A stretch of 64,000 nucleotides of DNA from an uncultured Eubacteriales bacterium (GCA_934446285.1 CAKSEI010000001.1:10772-74771), one strand, 5' to 3'. Shown: positions 34,090 to 48,170, counted from the first letter of the stretch. Made by a program: numbers and translations. Notes: generated from the letters alone by a model not told the origin.

Positions 34090-35295
34090 TTACTCGATGA
34101 TATCAACAACGACGCCCGAGCCTACGGTTCTGCCGCCCTCGCGGATAGCGAAGCGGAGACCCTTCTCGATAGCGATAGGTGTGATAAGCTCAACGGTCAT
34201 ATCGACGTTGTCGCCGGGGCGGCACATCTCAACTCCGTCGGGAAGGCTGATAGAACCGGTAACGTCGGTAGTTCTGAAGTAGAACTGCGGACGGTAGCCA
34301 GCGAAGAACGGCTTCTGACGTCCGCCCTCCTTCTCGGTGAGGACGTAAACCTGACCTACGAACTTGGTGTGAGGATGGATAGAACCGGGCTTGCAGAGAA
34401 CCTGTCCTCTCTCAATCTCGTTCTTCTGGATACCGCGGAGAAGTGCGCCGATGTTGTCGCCTGCCTCTGCGTAGTCCATCATCTTGTGGAACATCTCGAT
34501 ACCGGTGATAACGGTGGTCTTCTTCTCATCGGAAAGACCTACTATCTCAACGGTGTCGCTCATCTTCAGAGTACCTCTCTCAACTCTACCGGTAGCAACA
34601 GTACCACGGCCGGAGATGGAGAATACATCCTCGACAGGCATAAGGAAGTCAAGGTCGCTCTTTCTGTCGGGAGTAGGAATGTACTCGTCAACAGCGTCCA
34701 TAAGCTCAAAGATAGGAGCATATACGGGATCCGACGGATCCTTGGAGTCGGAGAGAAGAGCCTCTCTTGCCGAACCGCGGATAATCGGTACATCGTCGCC
34801 CGGGAAGTCGTACTGAGAAAGGAGGTCACGGATCTCCATCTCAACGAGGTCAAGCAGCTCAGCGTCGTCAACAAGATCGGTCTTGTTCATGAAGACAACG
34901 ATTGCGGGAACGCCGACCTGACGTGCGAGAAGCACGTGCTCACGGGTCTGCTGAAGAGGTCCGTCAGTACCTGCAACGACGAGGATAGCGCCGTCCATCT
35001 GTGCTGCACCAGTGATCATGTTCTTGACGTAGTCAGCGTGGCCGGGGCAGTCAACATGAGCGTAGTGACGCTTGTCAGTCTCGTACTCAACGTGACGGGT
35101 GTTGATGGTAATACCTCTTTCTCTCTCCTCCGGTGCGTTATCGATCTGGTCATATGCCATGAATTCGACGTTGCCGTCCTTGAGTGCGAGAGTCTTGGTA
35201 ATAGCAGCGGTAAGAGTGGTCTTACCGTGGTCAACGTGACCGATAGTACCAATGTTTACATGCGGCTTTGTTCTTTCAAATTTTGCCTTTGCCAT
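34090..35295 (-). CDS. tuf: Elongation factor Tu
   Basis: The 401-residue GTPase delivers aminoacyl-tRNA to the ribosome. G1 '[14 protein letters not shown]' (about 18-31), the '[13 protein letters not shown]' switch, G3 'DCPGHADY', G4 'NKTD' and C-terminal beta-barrel domains ('[23 protein letters not shown]', '[12 protein letters not shown]') are all present. A GGAGGAAATAACA site precedes the ATG. It is the last gene of the str operon, 32 nt after fusA. Confidence 0.98.
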   Translation of the reverse strand: MAKAKFERTKPHVNIGTIGHVDHGKTTLTAAITKTLALKDGNVEFMAYDQIDNAPEERERGITINTRHVEYETDKRHYAHVDCPGHADYVKNMITGAAQMDGAILVVAGTDGPLQQTREHVLLARQVGVPAIVVFMNKTDLVDDAELLDLVEMEIRDLLSQYDFPGDDVPIIRGSAREALLSDSKDPSDPVYAPIFELMDAVDEYIPTPDRKSDLDFLMPVEDVFSISGRGTVATGRVERGTLKMSDTVEIVGLSDEKKTTVITGIEMFHKMMDYAEAGDNIGALLRGIQKNEIERGQVLCKPGSIHPHTKFVGQVYVLTEKEGGRQKPFFAGYRPQFYFRTTDVTGSISLPDGVEMCRPGDNVDMTVELITPIAIEKGLRFAIREGGRTVGSGVVVDIIE

Positions 35296-35327
35296 TGTTA
35301 TTTCCTCCTGAAATTTATCAAAAATTT

Positions 35328-37430
<2,103 letters not shown>

Positions 37431-37448
37431 TCAAATGCTCCCCTGTCA

Positions 37449-37919
37449 TCAATATCTGTAGTGTGCAAAAGCCTTGTTTGCCTCTGCCATTCTGTGTGTT
37501 TCTTCTTTCTTTTTAACTGCTCCGCCCATATTGTTGAGAGCGTCGCAGATCTCACCTGCAAGTCTCTCTGCCATGGTGCGCTCGCTTCTCGCGCGCGAAT
37601 AGGTGCGCAGCCAGCGCAGACCGAGGGTCTGACGGCGTGCGGGTCTTACCTCCATGGGGACCTGATAGGTCGAACCGCCGAGACGGCGTGCCTTTACCTC
37701 AAGGGTAGGCATGATGTTGTTGAGCGCCTCCTGGAATGCTTCCAGTGCGTTCTTGCCGGACTTTGCCTCTACTATTGCAAAGGCGTCGTAAACTATCTTC
37801 TGCGCAACTCCCTTTTTGCCGTCAAGCATCATATTGTTTATGAGCTTTGTGACCAGCTCGGAGTTATACATAGGATCCGGCAGAATCTCTCTTTTGGAAA
37901 TTTGGCCTCTTCTTGGCAT
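37449..37919 (-). CDS. rpsG: 30S ribosomal protein S7
   Basis: The 156-residue protein organises the 16S rRNA 3' major domain and often represses its own operon. It matches the family from '[16 protein letters not shown]' to '[15 protein letters not shown]'. It lies 18 nt before fusA and 144 nt after rpsL; that gap holds no gene. Confidence 0.97.
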   Translation of the reverse strand: MPRRGQISKREILPDPMYNSELVTKLINNMMLDGKKGVAQKIVYDAFAIVEAKSGKNALEAFQEALNNIMPTLEVKARRLGGSTYQVPMEVRPARRQTLGLRWLRTYSRARSERTMAERLAGEICDALNNMGGAVKKKEETHRMAEANKAFAHYRY

Positions 37920-38063
37920 GATAACTTCCCTCCTTCATAAAGTATGAATCTCATAGGTACTCGATTTTACTCGCTTATGCAAAGAACAGACCTTCATAAA
38001 CTTCATATCGGTAAAGAAGGATGTCTTTGTTGCAAAAACGATGTTGAGTCTTTGTGCCCGCGA

Positions 38064-38477
38064 TTATTTCTTCGGGCGCTTTGCGCCGTACTTGGAACGG
38101 CCCTGCTTACGGTCGGCAACGCCCTGAGTATCAAGCGTACCGCGTATGATGTGATAACGTACACCGGGCAGGTCACGTACACGTCCGCCTCTGATAAGAA
38201 CAACGGAGTGCTCCTGCAGGTTGTGTCCGATACCGGGAATGTAGGTCGTAGCCTCCATGCCGTTGGTGAGACGCACTCTCGCTATCTTACGCATAGCGGA
38301 GTTAGGCTTCTTCGGGTTTATTGTCGTAACCTTCGTGCATACGCCTCTCTTCTGAGGTGCGCTCTGCTTGATTGTTTCATTCTTAAGAGTGTTGAAACCC
38401 TTCTGAAGCACGGGAGCCTTACTCTTGTAGACTCTGTCCTGTCTGCCGCTGCGAACAAGCTGGTTAAATGTCGGCAT
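38064..38477 (-). CDS. rpsL: 30S ribosomal protein S12
   Basis: The 137-residue protein is part of the decoding centre. It contains '[10 protein letters not shown]', '[19 protein letters not shown]', '[20 protein letters not shown]' and '[12 protein letters not shown]'. The lysine of KPNS that is associated with streptomycin sensitivity is unchanged. It is the first gene of the str operon, with an AAGGAGGAAAAAAGA site. Confidence 0.97.
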   Translation of the reverse strand: MPTFNQLVRSGRQDRVYKSKAPVLQKGFNTLKNETIKQSAPQKRGVCTKVTTINPKKPNSAMRKIARVRLTNGMEATTYIPGIGHNLQEHSVVLIRGGRVRDLPGVRYHIIRGTLDTQGVADRKQGRSKYGAKRPKK

Positions 38478-38555
38478 TCTTTTTTCCTCCTTCTTTGCTG
38501 ATATAAAGTTTATTGCCGCAAAACGGCATAGTTATGCCTATAAAGCGACGTCTAT

Positions 38556-38584
38556 ATTATATCAAAGGGTTTTGGTTTTGTCAA
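38556..38584 (-). promoter_or_regulatory. Promoter of the str operon
   Basis: On the minus strand perfect TTGACA (38579-38584) and TATAAT (38556-38561) are 17 nt apart. The leader holds a GGCATAAC/GTTATGCC-like palindrome near 38525-38540. Confidence 0.92.
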
Positions 38585-38666
38585 CACATAGCGGGAAAAA
38601 AGTGCCGCGGCGCCGGGGTGCGGGCGCTTTTTTGCCGCCGTATCCGCGCTTTTTGCACGCGCGCGC

Positions 38667-38695
38667 TTGTAAAGCCGGTAAATGTATGGTATAAT
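38667..38695 (+). promoter_or_regulatory. Promoter of gpmI
   Basis: TTGTAA (38667-38672) and TATAAT (38690-38695) are 17 nt apart. Confidence 0.72.
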
Positions 38696-38737
38696 ATAAT
38701 GTAAAAAATTTCTCATACCCTACAGGAGATGATAAGC

Positions 38738-40387
<1,650 letters not shown>

Positions 40388-40472
40388 AGCCCCGCGCCCG
40401 GAATGAGCTATGCTCCTCCCGGGCGTAACGGCGTCTTTGACTTTCGGAAATAAATAAAGGAAACTATACATA

Positions 40473-41885
40473 ATGGAAAAGTTTTTTAAATTAAAAGAAA
40501 ACGGTACAACCGTCCGCACGGAGATAATCGCGGGCGTTACGACATTCATGGCGATGGCGTACATCCTCATGGTCAACCCCGGAATGTTCTCCGAGCTCGG
40601 CGTTGTATCCTACGGCGCTATCTATATAGCTACGGCTGTCTCTGCCGTCATAGGCTCGATGCTCATAGGGCTGCTCGCCAACCTGCCGCTCGCTCAGGCA
40701 TCCGGCATGGGTCTCAACGCTTTCTTCGTATACACCGTATGCTTCGGATTGGGCTTCTCTTATGCGAACGCCCTGCTCTTTGTCCTCGCCGACGGAATTT
40801 GCTTCGTGCTGCTCACCGTCACGGGACTGCGCACAAAGATTTTTGATGCTATCCCGCGCAGGGTAAAGAAGATTATCCCCGCCGGAATAGGTCTTTTCAT
40901 CGCATTTCTCGGCTTTCAGGACGCGGGAATCGTCGTGAACAATTCCTCCACCTGCGTAAGCCTCGCGTCATTCAACCTGCTCGGCTCGGCTACGTGGGCG
41001 AGCGTAATGCCCATGCTCGTTACGGTCTTCACCCTCATATGCATAGCCGTTCTCTCAAAGAAGGGCGTAAAGGGCGCAATCCTCTGGAGCATTCTCGGCG
41101 GAACTGTCGTTTACTATCTGCTCGGGCTGACCGTGAACGGATTTTACGTCGGATTTATGGACGGCAAGTCCTTAAATCCCTTTGCCGCATTTGCCGACTT
41201 CGGCTCGCTGTCCTTCGGCAAGGTGTTTACCGAGGGCTTTGACTTCTCCGCATATCTTGCAGTCGAGGGACACACGGTCGGCGGGCTTGTGATTGCATTC
41301 ATCACGACTGCCCTTGCATTCTGCATGGTCGATATGTTTGATACCATGGGCACGCTCTACGGCGCTTGCCGCGGCGGAAATATGCTCATAAAGAACGAAA
41401 AGGGCGAGGAGGAAGTGCCGAATATGAACCGCGCCATGCTCGCGGACGCTATCGCAACCTGCACGGGCGCGGTATGCGGTACTTCGACCGTCACGACCTT
41501 CGTTGAGTCGTCCGCAGGTGTTGCTGCCGGCGGCAGAACCGGTCTTGCCGCGCTCGTCACCTCGGCTCTCTTCTTTGTCGCCATGTTCCTCTCGCCCATC
41601 GCCGCTCTCATCCCCGCATGCGCTTACGCCGCAGCGCTCATTTACGTCGGTATACTCATGATGGGCTGCGTAAAGGACATTCAGTGGGACAACCCGTCGG
41701 TTGCCGTTCCCTCGTTCCTCACGCTCGTCGTCATGCCGTTTACCTACAATATATCCTACGGTATAGCCTTCGGCCTTATCTCGTATGTCGCGATAAAGCT
41801 TTTCACGGGCAAGGTGAAGGACATAAAGGTCGGTACGTGGGTCATAACACTGCTCTTTACGGCAATGTTCTTCTTAACGCATTAA
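40473..41885 (+). CDS. NCS2-family purine permease (AzgA/PbuG-like)
   Basis: The 470-residue membrane protein has about 12-14 helices and begins with the AzgA-type 'TEIIAGVTTFMAMAYILMVNPGMFSE'. Other hallmarks are 'GMGLNAFFVYTVC', 'DMFDTMGTLYGACRGG' and 'GTSTVTTFVESSAGVAAGGRTGLAAL'. The family imports adenine, guanine or hypoxanthine by proton symport. No purine riboswitch was found in the 85-nt gap upstream, which holds only a GCCCGG/CCGGGC hairpin. Confidence 0.93.
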   Translation: MEKFFKLKENGTTVRTEIIAGVTTFMAMAYILMVNPGMFSELGVVSYGAIYIATAVSAVIGSMLIGLLANLPLAQASGMGLNAFFVYTVCFGLGFSYANALLFVLADGICFVLLTVTGLRTKIFDAIPRRVKKIIPAGIGLFIAFLGFQDAGIVVNNSSTCVSLASFNLLGSATWASVMPMLVTVFTLICIAVLSKKGVKGAILWSILGGTVVYYLLGLTVNGFYVGFMDGKSLNPFAAFADFGSLSFGKVFTEGFDFSAYLAVEGHTVGGLVIAFITTALAFCMVDMFDTMGTLYGACRGGNMLIKNEKGEEEVPNMNRAMLADAIATCTGAVCGTSTVTTFVESSAGVAAGGRTGLAALVTSALFFVAMFLSPIAALIPACAYAAALIYVGILMMGCVKDIQWDNPSVAVPSFLTLVVMPFTYNISYGIAFGLISYVAIKLFTGKVKDIKVGTWVITLLFTAMFFLTH

Positions 41886-41918
41886 AAAAAACGGCATTAC
41901 CATACGTAATCCGACTCA

Positions 41919-41953
41919 GGAGAAGCTCTCTGCGAGGGCTTCTCTTTTGCTTT
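41919..41953 (+). terminator. Intrinsic terminator after the purine permease
   Basis: GGAGAAGCTCTC pairs with GAGGGCTTCTC around a short loop and is followed by TTTGCTTTTT. It belongs to the same hairpin family as those at 19,811, 48,171 and 51,057. Confidence 0.82.
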
Positions 41954-42196
41954 TTGCGTCGCTTTTTCACGAAAAAACTCGGCAAAAACTTTTAATAAGG
42001 GGGCAAGCGAATGCGTTCCATATACTAAAGCTTTTGCGTCGCTTTTCACGAAAAGCGACCGGCAGCGATTAAAGGCTCTGCCTTTAAAATCCGGCAGCTT
42101 TCCCGAAAAAAGCTGCGCAAAAACTTCTAATAAGGGGTTAAGCTAACCTCTTTCTTATACAAAAGTTTTTGCCAAGCTTTTTACAAAAAGCTTGTG
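41954..42196. repeat. AAAGCTTTTG hairpin-array repeat, inverted orientation
   Basis: No gene is seen. In order it shows CGTCGCTTTTTCACGAAAA, AATAAGGGGGCAAGCG, a CGCTTTT/AAAAGCG hairpin, the GGCTCTGCCTTTAAAATCC module, an AGCTTT/AAAGCT hairpin and the AATAAGGGGTTAAGC linker. This matches the array at 21,475 in the same orientation and that at 19,497 in reverse. Confidence 0.75.
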
Positions 42197-42210
42197 ACGA
42201 CAAAAAGCTC

Positions 42211-42239
42211 TTGAAAAATGAGTCGCCGTATAGTATAAT
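42211..42239 (+). promoter_or_regulatory. Promoter of rnfC-rnfD
   Basis: TTGAAA (42211-42216) and TATAAT (42234-42239) are 17 nt apart. Confidence 0.75.
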
Positions 42240-42270
42240 TATTTTGAATTTAATGAATCGAGGTTTAACC

Positions 42271-43647
42271 ATGCCGAGTACATTCAGGGGCGGTATTCAC
42301 CCGGAGGGATATAAAAACGCGCGGCACTCGCAGATAAGGCGTATGCCGGCGGGTGCGAGGCTGACCATTCCCCTGCTTCAGGGCGAGGGCGCGGAGGCAC
42401 TGCCGACGGTCACGGTCGGTCAGAGCGTCACTATGGGTCAGGTCATAGCCGACGTGCCGCGAGGTGCGCTCGGATGTCCCGTCCACGCGAGCGTCTCGGG
42501 CGTCGTCTCGGGGCTTACGGAGTACATCGACCCGCTCGGCAGGAAAACCGCCGCAATAGAAATAGACAACGACGGGAAGTATACCCCCTGTCCCGATAAC
42601 GAACCGTATACCGCCTCTCTTGCCGAGGCTTCTCCAGAGAGTATAGCGGAGCTTATCCGCTGTGCGGGGATTGTCGGCATGGGCGGCGCGGGCTATCCGA
42701 CCTACGCAAAGACACTTGACGCACGCGGCAAGGCAAGTCTGCTCGTAATCAACTGCGCGGAGAGCGAGCCTTTTCTCTCCTCCGACCACAGACTGCTCGT
42801 AGAGAACCCCGCCTCGGTAATAAACGGCGCGAAAATTCTCCTGCGTGCGACGGGGATAAAAAAGGCCTTTATAGCCATAGAGGACAACAAGCTCGACGCG
42901 GCGAACAAGCTCGAGGTTCTGCTCGCCGATGACAGCATGATAAGCGTACGCGTGCTGCGCGCGAAATACCCTCAGGGAGACGAAAGGCGGCTTGTGGGCG
43001 TACTCACGGGCAGAGAAATACCGACAGGCGGCAATCCGACCGACGTCGGTTGCGTCGTTTACAATGCGCAGACCTGCGCTGCGGTATATAACGCATTCGC
43101 CCACGGCACTCCCGTCACATCGAGAATAGTGACGGTTGACGGGGACTGCATTTCATCCCCGCGCAACGTCCTCGTGCCAATCGGAACGCACATAGGCGAG
43201 CTTATTGCTTTCTGCGGCAAGCTGCGCCGCGACGCGAAAAAGATAATCCTCGGCGGACCTATGACGGGTACCGCCGTCGGAAACACCGACTTTCCCGTTA
43301 CAAAGACCGTGTCCGGCGTCACCGTCCTATCGGAAAAGCTCTGTCCCGAGATACCCGAGCACGCCGCATGCATACGCTGCGGCAGGTGCGTCGCGGCTTG
43401 TCCCGAGCACCTCATGCCCCTGTATCTCGCGCGCAGTGCAAAGGCGGGTGACCTGCGAGGATGCGAAAAATACCGTATATCCGCCTGCACGGAGTGCGGC
43501 AGCTGCACTTATATATGCCCCGGCGGCGTGCAGATTGTTTCTCTTATACACGGAGCAAAGGAAAAAATGAAGTCAGACGCTCGTGAAAAGAGCATATCCG
43601 ACAATAAAGACAATGAAAATACGGAGGCAGAGAGCAATGGACAGTAA
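42271..43647 (+). CDS. rnfC: Rnf complex subunit RnfC
   Basis: The 458-residue peripheral subunit takes electrons into the Rnf ferredoxin:NAD+ oxidoreductase. It begins 'MPSTFRGGIHPEGYK', has the flavin/NADH-binding 'GIVGMGGAGYPTYAK', and two 4Fe-4S motifs near the C-terminus, 'CIRCGRCVAACP' and 'CTECGSCTYICP'. ATG at 42271 with a GAGG site was chosen over an upstream start in the repeat at 42169. It overlaps rnfD by 11 nt. Confidence 0.94.
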   Translation: MPSTFRGGIHPEGYKNARHSQIRRMPAGARLTIPLLQGEGAEALPTVTVGQSVTMGQVIADVPRGALGCPVHASVSGVVSGLTEYIDPLGRKTAAIEIDNDGKYTPCPDNEPYTASLAEASPESIAELIRCAGIVGMGGAGYPTYAKTLDARGKASLLVINCAESEPFLSSDHRLLVENPASVINGAKILLRATGIKKAFIAIEDNKLDAANKLEVLLADDSMISVRVLRAKYPQGDERRLVGVLTGREIPTGGNPTDVGCVVYNAQTCAAVYNAFAHGTPVTSRIVTVDGDCISSPRNVLVPIGTHIGELIAFCGKLRRDAKKIILGGPMTGTAVGNTDFPVTKTVSGVTVLSEKLCPEIPEHAACIRCGRCVAACPEHLMPLYLARSAKAGDLRGCEKYRISACTECGSCTYICPGGVQIVSLIHGAKEKMKSDAREKSISDNKDNENTEAESNGQ

Positions 43648-44620
43648 AAAAACGCTCGCGGTAACACCCGCGCCGCATATACACTCCCAGGTGACCACCC
43701 CCGTAATAATGGGAGACATAATTATCGCTCTCGTCCCCGCACTAATCTGGGCTTGCTACGTTTTCGGGATGCGCGCGCTCTATCTCACGGTTATCAGCTG
43801 CGCATCGTGCGTGCTTTTTGAGGCGGCATATGAGCTTGTACTCAAAAAACCGCTGACCGTCTCCGACCTCTCCGCCGTCGTCACCGGTATGCTGCTCGCT
43901 CTCTGTATGCCCGTGACCGTGCCCGTATGGATGCTGCCCGCAGGCGCTTTTGTAGCCGTAGTAATAGTAAAGCAGCTCTTCGGCGGAATAGGAAAAAACA
44001 TACTCAACCCCGCGCTCACCGCGCGTGCCCTGCTCCTTCTCCTGCCCGGCATTACCTATACGACTCCCGTAAAGGACCGCTTTAACGGTATACTCACGGG
44101 CAGCCTTGACGGGCTCGCGGCATCCACTCCGCTCACGGGTCTGCACGCAGGCAAACTGCCCTCGGATGAGTCGGGATATACGACCCTTGACCTCTTTATC
44201 GGCAACGTCCCCGGGGCTATGGGCGAGATAAGCGCACTGCTGCTCATAATAGGCTTTATTTATCTGCTCTTCAGGCGGGTAGTGTCATGGCATATACCCG
44301 CCGCCTTTATCGGCACTGTCGCGCTGCTCACTCTTGTTTTTCCGCGCTCGGGCGCGGCTGCCATACCGTTTATGGCGAGCGAGCTTTTCTCGGGGAGTCT
44401 CATGCTCGGCGCTCTCTTTATGGCGACCGACTGCGTGACAAGCCCGATAACCGACACGGGCAAGCTGATATACGGATGTCTGTGCGGCGTCTTTACCGTA
44501 CTTTTCCGCTATTTTCTGCCGAGCGGCGAGGGCGTGCCGTATGCGATACTGCTCATGAATGCCCTCTCCTATTTCGCACCGCGCATTCCGCTGAAAATGC
44601 CCGAAAAAAAGAAAAAATGA
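43637..44620 (+). CDS. rnfD: Rnf complex subunit RnfD
   Basis: The 327-residue membrane subunit carries covalent FMN in characterised Rnf complexes. It starts 'MDSKKTLAVTPAPHIHS', has about eight helices and 'FGGIGKNILNPALTARALLL'. The flavinylation-type S/T-G-A-T stretch appears only in a loose form ('ATDCVTSPITDTGKLIYG' is present; 'DGLAASTPL' is the likely FMN-Thr region). The gene is followed by a terminator, so rnfG, rnfE, rnfA and rnfB are not in this operon. Confidence 0.92.
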   Translation: MDSKKTLAVTPAPHIHSQVTTPVIMGDIIIALVPALIWACYVFGMRALYLTVISCASCVLFEAAYELVLKKPLTVSDLSAVVTGMLLALCMPVTVPVWMLPAGAFVAVVIVKQLFGGIGKNILNPALTARALLLLLPGITYTTPVKDRFNGILTGSLDGLAASTPLTGLHAGKLPSDESGYTTLDLFIGNVPGAMGEISALLLIIGFIYLLFRRVVSWHIPAAFIGTVALLTLVFPRSGAAAIPFMASELFSGSLMLGALFMATDCVTSPITDTGKLIYGCLCGVFTVLFRYFLPSGEGVPYAILLMNALSYFAPRIPLKMPEKKKK

Positions 44621-44633
44621 AGCTTTCACTTGT

Positions 44634-44662
44634 GCGCGCCGCCTGTCGGCGCGCTTTTCTTT
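44634..44662 (+). terminator. Intrinsic terminator after rnfD
   Basis: GCGCGCCG pairs with CGGCGCGC around CCTGT and is followed by TTTTCTTT. Confidence 0.88.
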
Positions 44663-44698
44663 ATATGCGAATGATTTTTACCGATTTGAGCAAAAATA

Positions 44699-44727
44699 TT
44701 GATTTTTGTTTTAACGGGTGTTATAAT
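44699..44727 (+). promoter_or_regulatory. Promoter of typA
   Basis: TTGATT (44699-44704) and TATAAT (44722-44727) are 17 nt apart. Confidence 0.75.
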
Positions 44728-44775
44728 AAAGAGTAATTAACAAATAACAGAAATGAAAAGAACAAGAGGTTTGTT

Positions 44776-46611
44776 TTGATAAGAGAGGATTTAAGAAATA
44801 TCGCCATCATAGCCCACGTCGACCACGGCAAGACGACGCTCGTCGACGAAATGCTCAAGCAGGGCGGAGTTTACCGCGAAAACCAGGCAACGACCGAGCG
44901 CGTAATGGACTCGGGCGACCTTGAGAGAGAGCGCGGAATTACCATTCTCGCGAAAAATACCGCGGTACACTATAAGGATGTAAAAATAAATATCATCGAC
45001 ACCCCCGGTCACGCCGACTTCGGCGGGGAGGTCGAGCGCATACTCAAGATGGTCAACGGCGTTCTCCTGCTCGTCGACGCAGCGGAGGGTCCTATGCCGC
45101 AGACACGCTTCGTGCTCCAGCGCGCTCTTGAATTAAATCACAGGGTCATAGTCGTAATAAATAAAATAGACAAGCCGGACGCACGCCTCGAGGAGGTCGA
45201 GGAGGAGGTTCTCGAATTGCTCATGGACCTTGACGCGACGGACGAACAGCTTGACTCACCCATGATATTCTGCTCGGGAAGAGCCGGCACGGCATCGCTC
45301 TCCCCTTATGAGCAGGGCACGGACCTGAAGCCGCTTTTCGATACTATTCTTGAGTATATCCCCGCGCCGTCGGGCGACGAGAATGCTCCGCTGCAGGTTC
45401 TTGTTTCTTCCATAGATTATAATGAGTACGTCGGCAGAATAGGCATCGGCAGAATTGAAAACGGAAAAATGACCGTAGGCGAGCAGGTGGTCATCACAAA
45501 CTACCATGACGAAACAAAGAAAAAGAGGACGAAAATAGTCTCCCTCGAGCAGTTCACGGGACTCGGCAGGACGCCGGTCACCGAGGCGTACCCCGGAGAC
45601 ATAGTAGCTTTCTCGGGTGCTGAGGACATAACGATAGGCGATACCGTATGTTCACCCGAAGCTCCCGCGCCGCTTTCGTTCGTCAAGATAACAGAGCCGA
45701 CCCTCGAGATGACATTCTCGGTAAACGACTCTCCGTTTGCGGGCAGGGAGGGTAAGTTCGTCACATCGCGCCAGATACGCGCACGCCTTTACAGCGAGCT
45801 TTTAAAGGATGTTTCGCTGCGCGTTGAGGACGGCGAAACGACCGACTCCTTCCGCGTATCGGGCAGAGGCGAGATGCACCTCTCAATACTCATAGAGACT
45901 ATGCGCCGCGAGGGATATGAGCTTGCGGTGAGCACGCCAAAGGTCATTATGAAGGAGATAGACGGCGTGACATGCGAGCCTATCGAGCGCGTGCAGATAG
46001 ATGTCCCGGACGGCAGCAGCGGTTCGGTCATAGAGAAGATGAGCGCACGCAAGGGCGAATTTCTCGATATGGTGTCGCACAACGGCAGAACGCGCATTGA
46101 ATTCAGCATTCCGTCCCGCTGCCTCATAGGCTACCGCTCGGAATTTATGACAGACACGCGCGGCGAGGGTATAATCAATACTATTTTCGACGGATACAAG
46201 CCTTATAAGGGTGAGATAACCCGCCGTTTCACAGGCTCTCTCATAGCGTCCGAGACGGGCGAGTCCACGTCCTACGGACTTTACAATACGCAGGAGCGCG
46301 GCGAAATGTTTATCGGCGTGCAGACACCGGTATACGAGGGTATGATAGTAGGGCGTTCGCCCAAGCTCGGCGATATCGCCGTAAACGTATGCAAGAAAAA
46401 GCATCTGACCGCGGTTCGCTCCACGGGCGCTGACGAAAAGCTGCTGCTCACGCCTCCGGTTATATTCTCACTTGAAGAGGCAATAGAATTCATCGCCGAC
46501 GACGAGCTTATTGAGGTCACGCCGAAGAGCATCCGTCTGCGTAAAAAAATCCTCGACAACTCCCTGCGCCTCAAGGACCAGGCAAAGCGCAAGGAAGCCG
46601 CGGGAAAGTAA
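44776..46611 (+). CDS. typA: GTP-binding protein TypA/BipA
   Basis: The 611-residue translational GTPase acts in 50S assembly and stress adaptation. G1 is '[15 protein letters not shown]', G3 '[16 protein letters not shown]' and G4 'NKIDKPDAR'. The C-terminal domain has '[19 protein letters not shown]' and ends with the TypA-specific '[16 protein letters not shown]'. The start codon is TTG at 44776 with an AAGAGG site; there is no in-frame ATG nearby that would keep the conserved N-terminus. Confidence 0.96.
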   Translation: MIREDLRNIAIIAHVDHGKTTLVDEMLKQGGVYRENQATTERVMDSGDLERERGITILAKNTAVHYKDVKINIIDTPGHADFGGEVERILKMVNGVLLLVDAAEGPMPQTRFVLQRALELNHRVIVVINKIDKPDARLEEVEEEVLELLMDLDATDEQLDSPMIFCSGRAGTASLSPYEQGTDLKPLFDTILEYIPAPSGDENAPLQVLVSSIDYNEYVGRIGIGRIENGKMTVGEQVVITNYHDETKKKRTKIVSLEQFTGLGRTPVTEAYPGDIVAFSGAEDITIGDTVCSPEAPAPLSFVKITEPTLEMTFSVNDSPFAGREGKFVTSRQIRARLYSELLKDVSLRVEDGETTDSFRVSGRGEMHLSILIETMRREGYELAVSTPKVIMKEIDGVTCEPIERVQIDVPDGSSGSVIEKMSARKGEFLDMVSHNGRTRIEFSIPSRCLIGYRSEFMTDTRGEGIINTIFDGYKPYKGEITRRFTGSLIASETGESTSYGLYNTQERGEMFIGVQTPVYEGMIVGRSPKLGDIAVNVCKKKHLTAVRSTGADEKLLLTPPVIFSLEEAIEFIADDELIEVTPKSIRLRKKILDNSLRLKDQAKRKEAAGK

Positions 46612-46640
46612 GAAAATATGCAGAAATGATTATTCAAAGC

Positions 46641-46677
46641 AATGCCTCCGTCACGAATTTGTCGTGACGGAGGCATT
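46641..46677. terminator. Bidirectional hairpin between typA and a convergent gene
   Basis: AATGCCTCCGTCACGA pairs perfectly with TCGTGACGGAGGCATT around a 5-nt loop. T runs are short on both sides. Confidence 0.7.
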
Positions 46678-46723
46678 GTCATAAAGAAACGGCTTTTACA
46701 GAACGTCAGCGTACCGTACCGCC

Positions 46724-46987
46724 TTACTCGGATTTCGCCGAGGCTTTCTCCTGCGTCTTTTTGCGCGCCCTCCTTCTGCATGAGATAACCTCGATTACCT
46801 TAAGCACGGCGGCAATCAAATACATCGCGCCGTTTATGTAAAGATATGATTTATATACCACGTGTATGGCTTCAAGCGAAAGAGAAAACGGCACTCCCAT
46901 CTCCGGATGGCATATCGCATAGTAGAAGAATGTTATGCCTACGGCAGACATCGCAAATCCGATTTTTAAGAAAATTTTCGACTTCAT
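46724..46987 (-). CDS. Small hypothetical membrane protein
   Basis: The 87-residue protein has two hydrophobic helices ('IGFAMSAVGITFFYYAI' and 'YINGAMYLIAAVLKVIEVI') and a highly basic, then Lys/Glu-rich, C-terminal tail. An AAGGAGAGGGAGCG site and the promoter at 47075-47103 support it as a real gene. I do not recognise the family. Confidence 0.75.
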   Translation of the reverse strand: MKSKIFLKIGFAMSAVGITFFYYAICHPEMGVPFSLSLEAIHVVYKSYLYINGAMYLIAAVLKVIEVISCRRRARKKTQEKASAKSE

Positions 46988-47074
46988 CGCTCCCTCTCCT
47001 TATGAGTACATATTTTATCCGTAAGCGCCGAAGTAAACCGAAAGGTGCTGTGTATTCAAACTGTTTCTATTATG

Positions 47075-47103
47075 ATAATAACATATCTTACTTCTTTTGT
47101 CAA
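47075..47103 (-). promoter_or_regulatory. Promoter of the small membrane protein gene
   Basis: On the minus strand TTGACA (47098-47103) and TATTAT (47075-47080) are 17 nt apart. Confidence 0.8.
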
Positions 47104-47261
47104 CATTATCCTCGACTGTCCTGCTGCGGCAGTAATTTTTTTATGTTCCCGCAAAAATACGCGGGAGAGTTTTATTTTTCAGGCACAAAAAACGGTTTGC
47201 GTTTCATCTCCGCTTGTGATATAATGATTTTACTTGATTTTAGTATACGGAGGCGCGGAGG

Positions 47262-48149
47262 ATGCACGGTCTGCCCGATTTTCTCAAAGAAAAACTGAAT
47301 GAACAATACGGCGAGGCGCTGTGCGCCGTGATAGAGCGCGGCATGAGCGAGCGGCGCGTGACAAGCTTTCGCGTAAATACGCTTAAGGGCACGCCGGGGG
47401 ACGTGGCGGAAATGCTGCGTACGGACGGGATAGAATGCTCTCCCGCGCCGCTCGGAGACACGGCATTCGTGACCTCGTGCAGCGCACATGAAATTTCACG
47501 CACGCACGCTTATGAGTCGGGACTTATTTATCTTCAGAGCCTGTCGTCAATGCTGCCCGTGATGTTTCTCGGCGCGCAGGCGGGTGAAGACATACTCGAT
47601 ATGGCGGCCTCTCCCGGCGGCAAGACCTCGCAGATTGCGGCTGTGACCGGCGGGAAAGCGTGCATTACCGCGTGCGAAAAAAATGCCGTTCGGTTTGAGC
47701 GGCTGAAATTCAACATGCAGCGTCAGGGGGTGGGCAGGGTTTCGCTCATTCACAAGGACGCATGCGCGCTTGATAAAATGTTTGTTTTTGATAGAATACT
47801 GCTCGATGCGCCGTGCAGCGGCAGCGGAACGCTCGAGCTTTGGCGGGACGAGCCGCCGGCAATCTCCGAGGAGCTTGTCACACGCTCGGTGAAAACACAG
47901 CGGCGCATGTTAAGCTGCGCGCTTGACCGCCTGAAGAGCGGGCATGAAATGATATACTCAACCTGCTCTCTGCTGCATGAGGAAAATGAGGATGCCGTAA
48001 GGTCGGTACTCTCCCGTGCGCAGATAATCCCGCTCGAAGCGCCCGAATATCTGCCTCTGCTGCCGTCGGCGACGGGCGGTTGCATCACGGTAGCGCCGTC
48101 AGAGATGTACGAGGGCTTTTTCATCGCAAAGCTGCGAAAAAAGGGATAA
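47262..48149 (+). CDS. RNA cytosine-C5 methyltransferase, RsmF/NSUN family
   Basis: The 295-residue enzyme transfers methyl from SAM to C5 of cytosine in rRNA or tRNA. An N-terminal RNA-binding part ('RVTSFRVNTLKGT') precedes the Rossmann core: 'DILDMAASPGGKTSQIA' (SAM motif), 'LLDAPCSGSGTLEL' (motif IV Cys) and 'MIYSTCSLLHEENE' (motif VI nucleophile Cys). Both Cys are present, so it should be active. It lacks the C-terminal domain of RsmF, so the substrate cannot be fixed. The ATG has a GGAGG site 8 nt upstream. Confidence 0.9.
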   Translation: MHGLPDFLKEKLNEQYGEALCAVIERGMSERRVTSFRVNTLKGTPGDVAEMLRTDGIECSPAPLGDTAFVTSCSAHEISRTHAYESGLIYLQSLSSMLPVMFLGAQAGEDILDMAASPGGKTSQIAAVTGGKACITACEKNAVRFERLKFNMQRQGVGRVSLIHKDACALDKMFVFDRILLDAPCSGSGTLELWRDEPPAISEELVTRSVKTQRRMLSCALDRLKSGHEMIYSTCSLLHEENEDAVRSVLSRAQIIPLEAPEYLPLLPSATGGCITVAPSEMYEGFFIAKLRKKG

Positions 48150-48170
48150 CACGGAAACGCCGTCGGTGCA

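Noticed and set aside
40388..40472. Purine riboswitch before the purine permease
   Set aside because: Only 85 nt, with one GC-rich hairpin and none of the conserved purine aptamer loops.
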